Shown: positions 10,356 to 19,639 of the stretch, piece after piece
How the letters are laid out: every line of letters starts with the position of its first letter
How positions within the stretch are numbered: the stretch's first letter is position 1
Assembly: GCA_030998225.1 (NCBI GenBank)
Contig: JAPYXD010000704.1
Coordinates: forward strand, 14,880,001-14,944,000
Source: Diplolepis rosae
Lineage: Eukaryota; Arthropoda; Insecta; Hymenoptera; Diplolepididae
DNA length: 64,000 bases
Direction: 5' to 3'
The notes under the pieces: generated by a model
Seen by the model: the letters and a program-made list of their open reading frames with translations, nothing else
The model's database searches: none
Told to the model about the DNA's origin: nothing
Program-made: the position numbers and the translations under genes

Positions 10356-11242
10356 AATGCAGTACCTACACCTATTTAGAATTCGATGAATCTAGACTTC
10401 AGGAATTTCAAGATAGAACTAATGTTTCTGGATTCAGAAGTGAAGATGTGGCCCAAACAAAAATCACAAATGACGCAGATCCAATCTCGACTTTATCAGA
10501 TTCTGAAAGTGTTCAAGAAACCCGAATTTCAAAAAGTCAAGACTCGTCATATCGAAAAGGAGGTTTTTCAGGAAATAAGAAACAACAATATATCGAATGT
10601 CCCAATAATTGTGGAAGTGTCTTTTATTACAAACATACTCTTAATCGACATTTAGACTATGTTTGTGGGAAAGCACCGCGTTATAAATGTCCACATTGTA
10701 ACCATTATTGTAGACAACAATGGAATCTTTATAAACACGTGAAAGAACGTCATCCACATCGCAATGTTTATGCAATTGATATTTTACGTGGAAAACCCAT
10801 TTATCCTCCTGAATTAGGTTCTGAACCAATCCACAGTAAACTAGCAAACAATGAAAACCAGGAAAGTAGAATTAAAATAATCAATGTTTCCAGTCTAGTT
10901 CGTCCAAGTCATCAAGCGCTTGTTTCCAATACAAGGAATTTAGTTAAACGTCCTATAAAAAGAGATAATAAACCATTTCCTTGTACGAATAAATGTGGAA
11001 GTTCGTATAAAAATATACAGTCTATGAGAGCCCATGTAGAATTTGAATGTGGCCAACAACCTCGCTTTAAATGTCCTTATTGCGATTTGCGTAGTAAATA
11101 TTCCAGAAATATTCTCAGTCATGTGAAAATCCTTCATGTTCAACAGGAAATTTATGGAATTGATGTTGTGACAAAAAAGACTTTTGGAAATATTAAGAAA
11201 TCTTCGAAGAAATGTAAGGCGAATAGTTGCCTGAATAATTAA
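10356..11242 (+). CDS. lola: lola-type last exon 5, two finger pairs
   Basis: The acceptor TTTTTTTTCAG ends at 10355 and the frame starts E-CSTYTYLEFDESRL, 295 residues in all. It has two complete pairs: fingers at about 82-104 and 112-133, and at 210-232 and 240-261. The first finger of each pair has C-x3-C (CPNNC, CTNKC) instead of C-x2-C, a variant shared with some fingers of the giant exon at 19.6 kb. Both pairs are followed by the same kind of tail (NVYAIDILRGK, EIYGIDVVTKK). The exon therefore looks like a fusion or internal duplication of two one-pair units, with a Ser/Asn-rich spacer of about 75 residues between them. Confidence 0.85.
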
Positions 11243-11374
11243 TTAATCATGAGTCTAAATTATATCTAAGGCTTGAGGGAAAATTGGATATATAATCGGA
11301 AAAAAAGTTAATTAAACTATTTCCTCAGTTTTTTTCATTTAGATAATTTTTTGAGTGGTTTTTTTTTTTTTTAG

Positions 11375-11640
11375 TGAAAGTGATAAAAAGTTTAAATCGA
11401 ATAAAAATTATAGATTTTTTATAATCGGAACCGATAGACAAATTTTAGTTGTTTTCGGTTGTTTTTGGATATGATTCCACCGGTAAAAAATTAATAATTT
11501 TTACCTGATTCAAACTTTTGATGAATTATCTTATCCGAGATAAAATTTTCCACACATTCATTAAAAGAACTCGATAAAAGAAAATTATTTTGAAAAACGA
11601 AGGAAATAGTTGGTTCAACTTTTTTTTCGACTCTATGAAA
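11375..11640. repeat. Dispersed repeat copy (11.4 kb)
   Basis: The block with AAATTATAGATTTTT, TTTTAGTTGTTTTC and GGAAATAGT words matches 15465-15715 along its length, and parts of it match 45060-45260. In the third copy one section is inverted. It is an old interspersed element shared by three introns of the array. Confidence 0.6.
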
Positions 11641-11650
11641 ATCTTTCTTG

Positions 11651-11888
11651 TAGGGATCCGCCACCTTTAATATTTTTATTTTTTGAGTTTAGACCTTGCA
11701 TATAATTTTTTTTATGTTTAGTATCCTTATTTAGAAAGGTTTTGGAGTTAAAAAAATTCCAGCACCTTTATGTATTTTTAAACTAAAAATTTTTAGTTTA
11801 AAAATACATAAAGGTGTTTGCATTTTTTTTAACCCCAAAACCTTTAAATAAAAATAAATTAAATTAAAAAATAAAGACGGATCCCCTT
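11651..11888. mobile_element. Fold-back element with central hairpin
   Basis: TAGGGATCCG at left is mirrored by CGGATCCCCTTA at right. The middle holds a perfect hairpin of AGCACCTTTATG and TTTTAAACTAAAAA words around 11760-11820. Coding is not seen. Confidence 0.6.
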
Positions 11889-12588
11889 AAGTTATATTTT
11901 GAACACGAGCTTCACATTTATCTATTTATCTATAGTTGAGAATTAGATTGAGTGATTTTGTTTGGTACTGACAAATATTTTGTTTAACACAACCAAATTT
12001 TTGTCGAAGTTCAACAAAATACTATAAACTAAATGCTTTTCTCAAACAAAAAAAGTAAGACTTTTTATCTGTTTAATCAGAATTTAGTTGAATTTAAAAA
12101 TATATATTTCACTCTTTCCACCAAATACCACAAAATAAATGATTTTTCATTTACAGTTTTTTTTTTTTCAAAATACAGTATTTTTGAGTTAGAGTTGATA
12201 AATATTGGGAATATACAATACATTTTTTCGCAAAATGGAGAAAAGCTAATTTACAATGGAAAACAATTATTTCCATTTTTATAATTCACACATAAGAAAA
12301 ATTTGTAATAAAAGAAATTAATAAAAAAATAAGCCTTTGTTATATTTTATTTCCTGGCGATGATTCTTTAAATAAATAATTATTCATATGGACAACCAAT
12401 GTTCAATGTTAAAAGCATTGAGAGATTTGATTATAAGTATAGAATATATTTTCAAATATAGTTTCGATTTTGAAAGTTTGATGATTAAAAAAGTGAGTAC
12501 CATTAGCTTCAATTATAAAGAATGCAATAAAAATATTGATTTATCTACATTTTAAATCAATTCTAATTTATCATTTTTTTGTTCTCAG

Positions 12589-12890
12589 ATTCTATTCATG
12601 GCTCAAGATTAATGGATCCACTGCAAGAAGACTTTAATTTAAATGGAAAAGATATGCAGATTGATGACAACATTGTTTTCAATGCGGGAAAGAATTTTTA
12701 TCAATGTCCTTATTGCAAATCTTATTATTCAAATAAAAGAACTGTTAAAACTCATATGAAATACGACTGTGGCAGGGAACCAAGATTTAAATGTCCCTAT
12801 TGTAATAAAAAGGACAAGAACTCATCAAATATTTATAAACACGTTAGAACAATACATCGTGGATTACCTGTAAACATTATTAGAAAATAA
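12589..12890 (+). CDS. lola: lola-type alternative last exon 6
   Basis: The acceptor TTGTTCTCAG ends at 12588; phase 1; 100 residues starting DSIHGSRLMDPLQED. Finger 1 (CPYCKSYYSNKRTVKTH, then C) is at about 40-61. Its CPYC start is unusual because that motif normally belongs to finger 2. Finger 2 (CPYCNKKDKNSSNIYKH, then H) is at 69-90 and resembles finger 2 of the 5.4-kb and 28.1-kb exons (KKDK motif), which suggests a related subset. The tail is short (LPVNIIRK). AATAAA at 12914-12919 follows 24 bases after the stop. Confidence 0.85.
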
Positions 12891-13295
12891 TCATAAATTT
12901 TCAGCATTATTCAAATAAATGAAAAAATTGTATTCAAATTAAAATAAATCATCAGAACACTAATTTCTCATTTTCCCCACTTTTTTGGCACAATAAAATC
13001 TAAAAAATTATCAATCATAAAGATGAGTTTGGTGAATAACTAAAATGGGAAATACTAAATAATTTAATTTTCTATGTTTGTGTTGTAAATAAGAATTTGT
13101 AGATGTAGGAAAAAATAGCATGAATAATTTTTTATTTTTTAATAGAAAATATATATGACTTGAATTTCAAAATAATATAAAAATTGTGAACAAATGTAAT
13201 TTGGAGTTATTTTTTTTATTATAAAATTCTTCAATCAGTCTATCATGTGTGATTTTTCTAAATATCTTTTTCTAAAATTTCAATATTTGTTTCAG

Positions 13296-13609
13296 GTTCT
13301 CCATTACCACTGATCCCATCACCAAATTTTCTTCACGATTCTGTAAATTCGATTTCACTGGATTTTTTGAGGGAGAAATTGAAAATCTTTAAGATGACAA
13401 AACCATATCAGTGCCAGAAATGTGGAAGAGGTTTTACACTTAAAAGAACAATGAATCGTCACTTGAAACATGAGTGTGGACAGGAGCCAATGATTCAATG
13501 TCCTTATTGTGGGATTCGAAGTAAACAAACATCTCCAGTCTATGCCCATATTCGAAGAAAACATCCTGGCCTGGACGTCTATGTCATTAATATGAGAAAA
13601 AAGACTTAA
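13296..13609 (+). CDS. lola: lola-type alternative last exon 7
   Basis: The acceptor TTGTTTCAG ends at 13295; phase 1; 104 residues starting GSPLPLIPSPNFLHD. Finger 1 (CQKCGRGFTLKRTMNRH, then C) is at about 40-61 and finger 2 (CPYCGIRSKQTSPVYAH, then H) at 69-90, joined by CGQEPMIQ. The tail VYVINMRKKT is a variant of the AID tail. The RSKQTS and IRRKHPG words are shared with the exons at 26.4 and 33.4 kb. The nearest AATAAA is several hundred bases away, so its poly(A) site is unclear. Confidence 0.85.
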
Positions 13610-13770
13610 GTAAACTTAATTTCGATTCTTTATTGCATTTTAATTGAAATTGGGATAATTTTAATCCTAATTTAGACGTAAAATTCGTTTGAATTTCAAA
13701 CAAGTATTATATTTCTACTCGCTTTGTATTTTTGTCTTGAAACTTAATATTTTTAAAGGTACAACATCTT

Positions 13771-13871
13771 TTAACCCTCCGAATACGGGGTGAAAAATTT
13801 GACACAATTTTAGATTAGAAAAACAAGAGTGTGGGGTCGTTGGGGACCCCACCCGGTATTCGGAGGGTTAA
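13771..13871. mobile_element. TTAA-flanked 101-bp MITE, copy 1
   Basis: TTAACCCTCCGAATACGGGG at left is mirrored by CGGTATTCGGAGGGTTAA at right, with TTAA at both outer edges. A second copy of the same length lies inverted at 50111-50211. TTAA target duplication is the signature of piggyBac-type elements, so this is probably a non-autonomous piggyBac-like MITE. Confidence 0.8.
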
Positions 13872-13883
13872 AAGGTCGAACAG

Positions 13884-14219
13884 GTTACCCTGAAAAAGTT
13901 CCTGAAAGAAATTCAGTCCGATCGAAACAGAGCCATTTCAAAATCTGTTTCCAAAGTATTAAAAAGTAATATAAATAACGTATTTAAATCGCGTTTAATG
14001 CAAATCGGTTAAAAATCAATTCGACTTGATCTGATTCATTCCGGTGAATAAATCCGAGGTCGGAATGATTCGGATTGATTTTTAACTGTTTTGCACCAAA
14101 CGAAATTCAAAATGTTTTTCGGATTGGTTTGGAATGATTCGTAAACAGATTTCGAAATAGCTTTGATTCGTTCGAATTGAATTCCAGTCTGAAAATGTCG
14201 TCAGGGTTGATTCAACACT
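13884..14219. mobile_element. Long palindromic element, about 335 bp
   Basis: Arms with TTCAAAATCTGTTT, GGTTAAAAATCAAT and GATTCATTCCG are mirrored on the other side (ATTGATTTTTAACTG, AAACAGATTTCGAAAT). It lies directly beside the TTAA element. The family is not recognised. Confidence 0.6.
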
Positions 14220-14357
14220 TTCTGCTTTGTTGGATTATTTGTGTGAAACTTACATTTTATCTTTACCCTTTATTTTTTAAATTTAGTTTATAGACTTATT
14301 TATAATATGTTCGTAATAAAAAATTATGTCTTATGTATAATTGTAAATAATATTATA

Positions 14358-14468
14358 CATCCCAATAAGAATATGTAGATTAAATGGAGTTGAAATATCA
14401 AATCTGAAAGGAGACGAAATCGAAATTTGGCATTTCAATGCCATTTAATCTACATCTTCTTAATGGGA
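14358..14468. repeat. 111-bp hairpin
   Basis: CCCAATAAGAATATGTAGAT pairs with ATCTACATCTTCTTAATGGG across about 30 bases. It is a small palindromic insertion or an old MITE. Confidence 0.65.
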
Positions 14469-14819
14469 TCTTTTAAATTAAACTAATTTCTAGATAAGTT
14501 TTAATAATAAGTATTATTATATTATATCAATATTTTACAAACAGAAATAAAGAAAAAACAAATTAATTTTTATGAAAAAACTGTTGTTTTAAAATTAGAT
14601 ATTTCTAATATCAATATTAATACTAAAAAATATATCATGATAAACAATGGTAATTAATAATAAGAAGAAAAAATGAATGAATGAGTGATTTAATGAGTGA
14701 AATCGATCGAGCTTGCGATTAAATCGAAGCTCGAGAGTTATCTGTTTGATAACTTCGATACAATATGGCAGTTATATGAAGTAAGGCTGTTGTTGTTTTG
14801 ATTGTTGCGTGTATTCTTC

Positions 14820-15008
14820 AGTGTGAAATGCTTATCTTTTCTGACTGTTATTGTCTGTCAATATTAAAAAGTGAACTTAGTACCATTATTTTTTTATGCG
14901 AGTGAATATGAGAGTGAAAATTCAACAATCATTTGTTATAGATTTCTTCTGAAGGTTCTGAAGTAAAGTACAGGTTAGAATACAAATCACGTTGCCAGAC
15001 CGGTAAGT
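14820..15008 (+). promoter_or_regulatory. Possible internal promoter and first exon ending in GTAAGT
   Basis: A TCAGT initiator-like motif at 14818-14822 and a perfect donor, GTAAGT at 15003-15008 (preceded by CCAGACCG), bracket a stretch with higher GC than its surroundings. No long open frame is present, so it would be a non-coding first exon. It lies in the largest exon-free gap of the classical part (13.6-16.7 kb). Drosophila lola is known to use several promoters and to trans-splice, so an internal start is plausible. The evidence is only motif-level. Confidence 0.25.
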
Positions 15009-15464
15009 CATGTTAAAAGGGGGATTTATTTTTTTCTATACATCAAGATATCACTTGAGAATGTTTTGATAAAAGGAAAGTGTAAAGGATACAAATTTTA
15101 ATCATAGTATGACAGTAATTTGTGATTATTTACAAAATTCTGAATAAACCCTAAAAGTCATGAGATCCGATACTCGTATCTTAAATTTGTCTAAATCGTC
15201 TTGAAACTTGAACTATTTGCAACCCAGATGCCTGTAGAGTTAGCACTGCGGTGATTGAATGTGGTATTTTCTATTTTAGGAGTAGCTTTGCAGTCTTTTG
15301 GTAATCGATAAGTTGGAGTTTTTAAAGTTTAGTATGTGGGTTTTATTTTCTCTATATACTCTTTAAATCTCAGTCGGAAATTGACTGAACTGAAATCTAT
15401 CTTTTATTGACTATAAATTAATGTAGAATAACGGAAATTTTTATCCTGAATAGAATGAGCTATT

Positions 15465-15715
15465 AAAAGCCCCAATCGGATGAAAATTATAGATTTTTCA
15501 TGGTCGGAATCGATAGATATATTTTAGTTGTTTTCAGCTGTTTTTGGATGATATTATTTTACCCATAAAGAATCTATATTTTTTATCTGATTCAAACTTT
15601 TAATGACTCGTTTTATTCAAGATCAAGTTTTCCACTCTTCCATTAAAAGAATTCGAAAAAAGAAAATTATAAATGAAAAAAACAAAGGAAATAGTCGATT
15701 CGACTTTTTTCGATT
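15465..15715. repeat. Dispersed repeat copy (15.5 kb)
   Basis: It is the second copy of the family described at 11375-11640, aligned through AAAATTATAGATTTTT, TTTTAGTTGTTTTC and TTCCATTAAAAGAATTCG words. Divergence is moderate. Confidence 0.6.
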
Positions 15716-16226
15716 ATCCGTCCAGTTCTTTCCGAATGATTACTTTATTGATTGAATTATTGATTTTCATTTATTCACTGCTGTCTTTTATTTTTTGAAT
15801 AGTCTATACTTTTCATAAAAATAATCATACATATAACGCATTGACATAATATAGGAATGTCGAAAATTCTTGGAGAAAATATACAAAAAATATAAAATAT
15901 GATCCCAGATGAAAATAAACTCTAGGATCGAAAATTAAATTTTATATTCACTTCTCTTCCATCTTCAAATGTGTTTAAGGCTACAAAAGTTATTTTGGAA
16001 TTGAATTCAGATTCATGTGAGTAAATTTTAATTTTACGAAAACAAACAATTTGTATCCTTGAGATAAAAGAAAATTTAGTTTAAGGTTTAGATTTAATTT
16101 GTTTCGATTTATGTTAGAAACTGTTTACTCTTACTTATATTTAAGAAAAATAATTTTTAATCACAAACGACTTAAATTTTCACTTTTTTCTGCAAATTGA
16201 ATTAATTTTTATTTATCTATTTACAG

Positions 16227-16327
16227 TACCTTTACGAATAAAAAATATTGGTTGTCTGCTTTTTTCAACTCCTAATGGTTTCAGGGATTTCCCAAAAAGA
16301 AAAAGACCGGTATTTATTTTCAATTAA
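16227..16327 (+). CDS. Possible finger-less basic tail (weak)
   Basis: After TATTTACAG (ending 16226) a phase-1 frame of 33 residues runs to TAA. It contains FPKRKRP, a nuclear-localisation-like basic cluster, and no zinc ligands. A second acceptor-like TTTCAG lies inside it at about 16280. It could be a short alternative tail or chance. Support is weak because any acceptor opens some frame. Confidence 0.2.
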
Positions 16328-16758
16328 TTAGATTTGAACAATTAAAAATTCTAGTTTCTTAGAAATTTATAAGACTTTTCATTGTACCTATTAGAACTGA
16401 AAAAACTCAAAATTCCATCTTATTTCCAATTTTATTATAAAAACCTTTCTCCTAGTTTTTATTGTTTCAATACTGCAATATTATATTATTATATTACATG
16501 TATTAAGGTAATATTATATTATTTGGGTATATTTTGCGTGTATTTGAGTTATAAAAGCGGCCGGTGATATCCAATTGATTAACTGAAATATTAAATATGT
16601 TTATTTGGTCAATATAGTTCTTTCTAAATGTCAAATTTTTTCAGAATTTGTATGCTAAATTAAGATATTACATTGCATGTGATAAGAGTAGTAAATTTTT
16701 ATGTATATATATAAAAGGGATAAATTATATAAAATATTTTGCTTCTATTTGTTCATAG

Positions 16759-17063
16759 TTCCAGTTTGGAGTGACTATACAGCCTTCCAGGAAGAAATAG
16801 CTATCCAACAAGCTACTAATTTGGAAAAGGTTGTCAGTAAAGTACAGAAAGCTGGGGGTAACGTATGTGAAAATTGCGGAAGAATTTATAAGCAGAAAAA
16901 TGCTCTTTGGAGACACTTCAAATACGAGTGTGGTAAAAATCCCAGATTCCAGTGTCCTTATTGTCGATATCGAACAAAACAACGCTCAAATATGTACACC
17001 CATGTGAAATACAGGCACATTGGTCAAAAAATCTACGCCATTGATTTGGAATCCAATAACTGA
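16759..17063 (+). CDS. lola: lola-type alternative last exon 8
   Basis: The acceptor GTTCATAG ends at 16758, giving V-PVWSDYTAFQEE. A second acceptor, TTCCAG ending 16764, is six bases on and in the same phase, so use of either changes only two residues. Of 101 residues, finger 1 (CENCGRIYKQKNALWRH, then C) is at about 37-58 and finger 2 (CPYCRYRTKQRSNMYTH, then H) at 66-87, joined by CGKNPRFQ. The tail KIYAIDLESNN is typical. The sequence is also open upstream of the acceptor with an ATG at 16701, but that part is intron-like (Tyr/Ile/Lys-rich). AATAAA at 17215-17220. Confidence 0.85.
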
Positions 17064-18021
17064 CTGTTGCAATAATTTCGTTTCTGTTTTAAAATCAATT
17101 TACCGACATATTATAATAAGTTTTTTTATCAAACTTCAATAGTTTTATAGTTTTAAAATATATTTTCAAATATACCTATACTTATTATAGCTGTTAAATT
17201 GATAATTCAATATAAATAAATTTTAATAATAATATAATTACTTTGAAAGTTTTCAAAGTTAATTTCAGTTTTAGTTTGATTACTTCATTTTTGCTAAAAT
17301 CATTTTATTCTATTGTTTTAAAATATTCTACGAAAGTTTAATATTACAGAGAGTAGACAAATATGCATGAAACTAAATACAATTTTTTATAAGAGATGGA
17401 TGAATTCTTGTAGGAATATATTGTGTATAACATATGAGTCATGTGATAACTTCTCCCAAGTTAATTTCAACTGTTTAGATTCGACGAAATGAAGAGTTTG
17501 ACCAGAAAATGTTTCAGAATAAATGTGACATTCTGAAACTGTTTTAACTATTTCAATAAAATGGAATATTTCAGTTTGGCCTCGCTATCACTGATTTTAA
17601 TCAATAAATTTTCCTTTGAAGCGTCTTTAACTTTTGTAACTATCAAATAGTTTATTAACATAAATTTTATTCAAATTTTCAGTTTTCCTTATTACTGTAA
17701 GATTGTGTATAATATTAATATTAATTGTTTATATTAATTTTGTTCCAGTACTTAAGATTCTCTTAGGATATAGTGCCTTGTAAAAGCCCCTTCGCCATTT
17801 CTTTGATGGGTTTCTTAAAATCTGCTCAACCACTAATAGAAACGTTTTATCCCAACTTTTATTAATTTTCTGCCTGGTTTGAAAAAGCAAATAACATGTA
17901 CGCTAATTATCTTATACTGAATTGACTAAATTACTAGTTTTACTAACTTTTATATTACTTTTTATAAAATTATGCTACACATCCAAACTTATAATAAATA
18001 TTGAAACTGTTACTTTTTTAG
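17064..18021. other. AT-rich intron
   Basis: It holds the candidate poly(A) signal of the preceding exon and otherwise nothing I can name. A small inverted pair (AAATGTTTCAGAAT and ATTCTGAAACTGTTT) lies at about 17507-17545. Confidence 0.45.
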
Positions 18022-18269
18022 TTTTCAGATTGTTGTCGTTTACAAAAAACACCTTGAGATTTCCTTGCCCAAAGTGTGGAAATTGTTTTCGAAGAAGAGG
18101 AGGATTACAGCAACATATGGCCTACGAATGCAATAAGCCACCGCAATTTCAATGTCCTTATTGTCCTCAACGCTCGAAACTTCGTTCAAACTTATACAAA
18201 CACATACGAGGAAAACACGAAGGAAGCGAAGTTTGGGTCATCGATCTGCAGCAGTCTTCAGTATTATAA
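18022..18269 (+). CDS. lola: lola-type alternative last exon 9
   Basis: Of 82 residues, finger 1 (CPKCGNCFRRRGGLQQH, then C) is at about 16-37 and finger 2 (CPYCPQRSKLRSNLYKH, then H) at 45-66, with the linker CNKPPQFQ in place of the usual CGKxP. The tail VWVIDLQQSSVL is typical. The stronger-looking acceptor TTTTCAG (ending 18028) would put the fingers out of frame and hit TGA after nine codons. The weaker one seven bases upstream (CTTTTTTAG ending 18021) restores phase 1. I therefore start the exon at 18022. The sequence before finger 1 is very short. AATAAA at 18352-18357. Confidence 0.8.
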
Positions 18270-18580
18270 CACTCGCTTCAAGTTAAAAAATAGTTTTAAA
18301 TTTACCTGCATGTAACCTGTAAAAATTGTATAAGAATAGACAAAAAAGTAGAATAAAATCCCAGCATGAAATGTATGCAAGTGAGTGTGTAATATTGTAC
18401 ACGTATTTTAAAAATAAAATAATTTAAACACTTTTTATATAAATAAACAGATTGTATTCTTAAAGGAAAGAAAATCGACTGTGTTTTTTTCTAATATTGT
18501 ATTTTATCAGTTTGGTAATAGTTTATAATGCTTTTGTGAATTAAAAACATTGAGTAACATAAAAATCGTTTCTTTTTCAG

Positions 18581-18882
18581 AAATACAGTTGTCTCCGTTT
18601 CAACCTTACGCAGCGAGAAGAGCTCGAGCCTATCGACGTCGCGTTCCTAATCAAAGACGTGACGTTGAGGGTCAAGTATTTCCCTGTCCAGCCTGTCCCA
18701 GCACTTTTCGACATAAATATAATTTAAAATATCACTTGAAATACGAATGTGGACAGTTACCAAGATTTAATTGTCCGTATTGTGTTTATAGAACGAAACA
18801 TATTTCAAATGTTCGCGCTCATGTGCGACGAAAACATCCTGCTAGTGAAGTCTATGCAATTGATATTTATAGCAATGAGTGA
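18581..18882 (+). CDS. lola: lola-type alternative last exon 10
   Basis: The acceptor TTTCTTTTTCAG ends at 18580; phase 1; 100 residues starting EIQLSPFQPYAARRA. An Arg-rich stretch (RRARAYRRR) precedes finger 1 and could serve nuclear import or DNA backbone contact. Finger 1 (CPACPSTFRHKYNLKYH, then C) is at about 36-57 and finger 2 (CPYCVYRTKHISNVRAH, then H) at 65-86, linked by CGQLPRFN. The CPACPS start is shared with the exon at 6.2 kb. The tail is EVYAIDIYSNE. AATAAA at 18976-18981 is 94 bases after the stop. Confidence 0.87.
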
Positions 18883-19109
18883 CTCAAATTTTTCATTAAT
18901 AGTGATGTATTTATCTCTTTCTACTTTGAAATTTCTACTTGTTTATTTAATTTGTAATATGATAGAATTCTAAATAATAAAGTACATGTTGAAAAAATTT
19001 TATGAATTTTTAAAAATAACTCTTATAATACTTTAATATGCTTAAAGTATGTAAATAAAATTTAGCTGTAATCTTTTTTTTTGTAACTGACACAATTTTC
19101 TTGTTTCAG

Positions 19110-19135
19110 GTGAATACTCAGCTCTTGAAAAGTAA
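19110..19135 (+). pseudogene. Acceptor leading to an 8-residue tail; probable exon relic
   Basis: A good acceptor (TTCTTGTTTCAG ending 19109) is followed in phase 1 by GEYSALEK and TAA. GEYSAL resembles GDYSAL near the start of the 34.5-kb exon. No zinc-finger residues survive downstream. It is either a dead variable exon that kept its acceptor or a very short finger-less tail. Confidence 0.3.
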
Positions 19136-19444
19136 TCAATGAAGAAATTTCTGAAGTTTGATATTGTAAAACAGGCTAAAAACCATTTAGCCTCTTTTAG
19201 AATAGCAGAGCTCACTGGAACTTCAAGTTTATCGTTTGTTTTACTGATATCCAAAGTTTTCAATTATAAATTGTAGATGCCACATCACCTAATCTAATTG
19301 TTTAATTTCATTTTCGTTTGTCTTCTCAATGCATGAATGGCTTTTGTTTTGTCTCCGCAAATTTTTATTAGGTGCTTTTTTTGTGGGGAATGCTCACAAA
19401 TTACAGATCAATCTTTAAAATAGTCACGATAATCATACCAAGAC

Positions 19445-19530
19445 TATAGAACTTTTCATTTAAGAAAAATTCTAAAGCGCGTGTCAGTCATGACGCCACA
19501 TTTGCTTCTATTCTTAAATGAAAAGGTCTA
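19445..19530. repeat. 86-bp hairpin
   Basis: ATAGAACTTTTCATTTAAGA is mirrored by TTCTTAAATGAAAAGGTCTA, enclosing a GC-richer loop. A small palindromic element 109 bases before the giant exon. Confidence 0.6.
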
Positions 19531-19639
19531 TTGTCTATTTTTAATTTTAAAAGGAAGCTCTTTTGTTTTCCGCTCAATTGTTTGCTTAAAAACAGCTCTT
19601 TCGTAGAAAAATTAACATATTTTTCCTTCTGTTTCATAG

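Larger units (their letters stand above)
11243..12588. other. Intron with interspersed repeats
   Basis: It contains two repeat units listed separately (11375-11640 and 11651-11888). The remainder is AT-rich. An 83-codon frame at 12033-12284 has no zinc-finger residues and is not called. Confidence 0.5.

Noticed and set aside
12033..12284. An 83-codon gene in the intron before 12.6 kb
   Set aside because: Phe/Ile/Lys/Asn-rich translation of AT-rich DNA with no motif and no acceptor at its start.
16701..16758. ATG-started extension upstream of the 16.8-kb exon
   Set aside because: It reads through the pyrimidine tract and acceptor of the intron. The phase-1 junction at 16759 matches all sister exons, so the exon starts there.
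19531..19639. Upstream extension of the giant exon
   Set aside because: Phe/Ser/Leu-rich translation of intron sequence ending in an acceptor. No ATG is needed in these exons.
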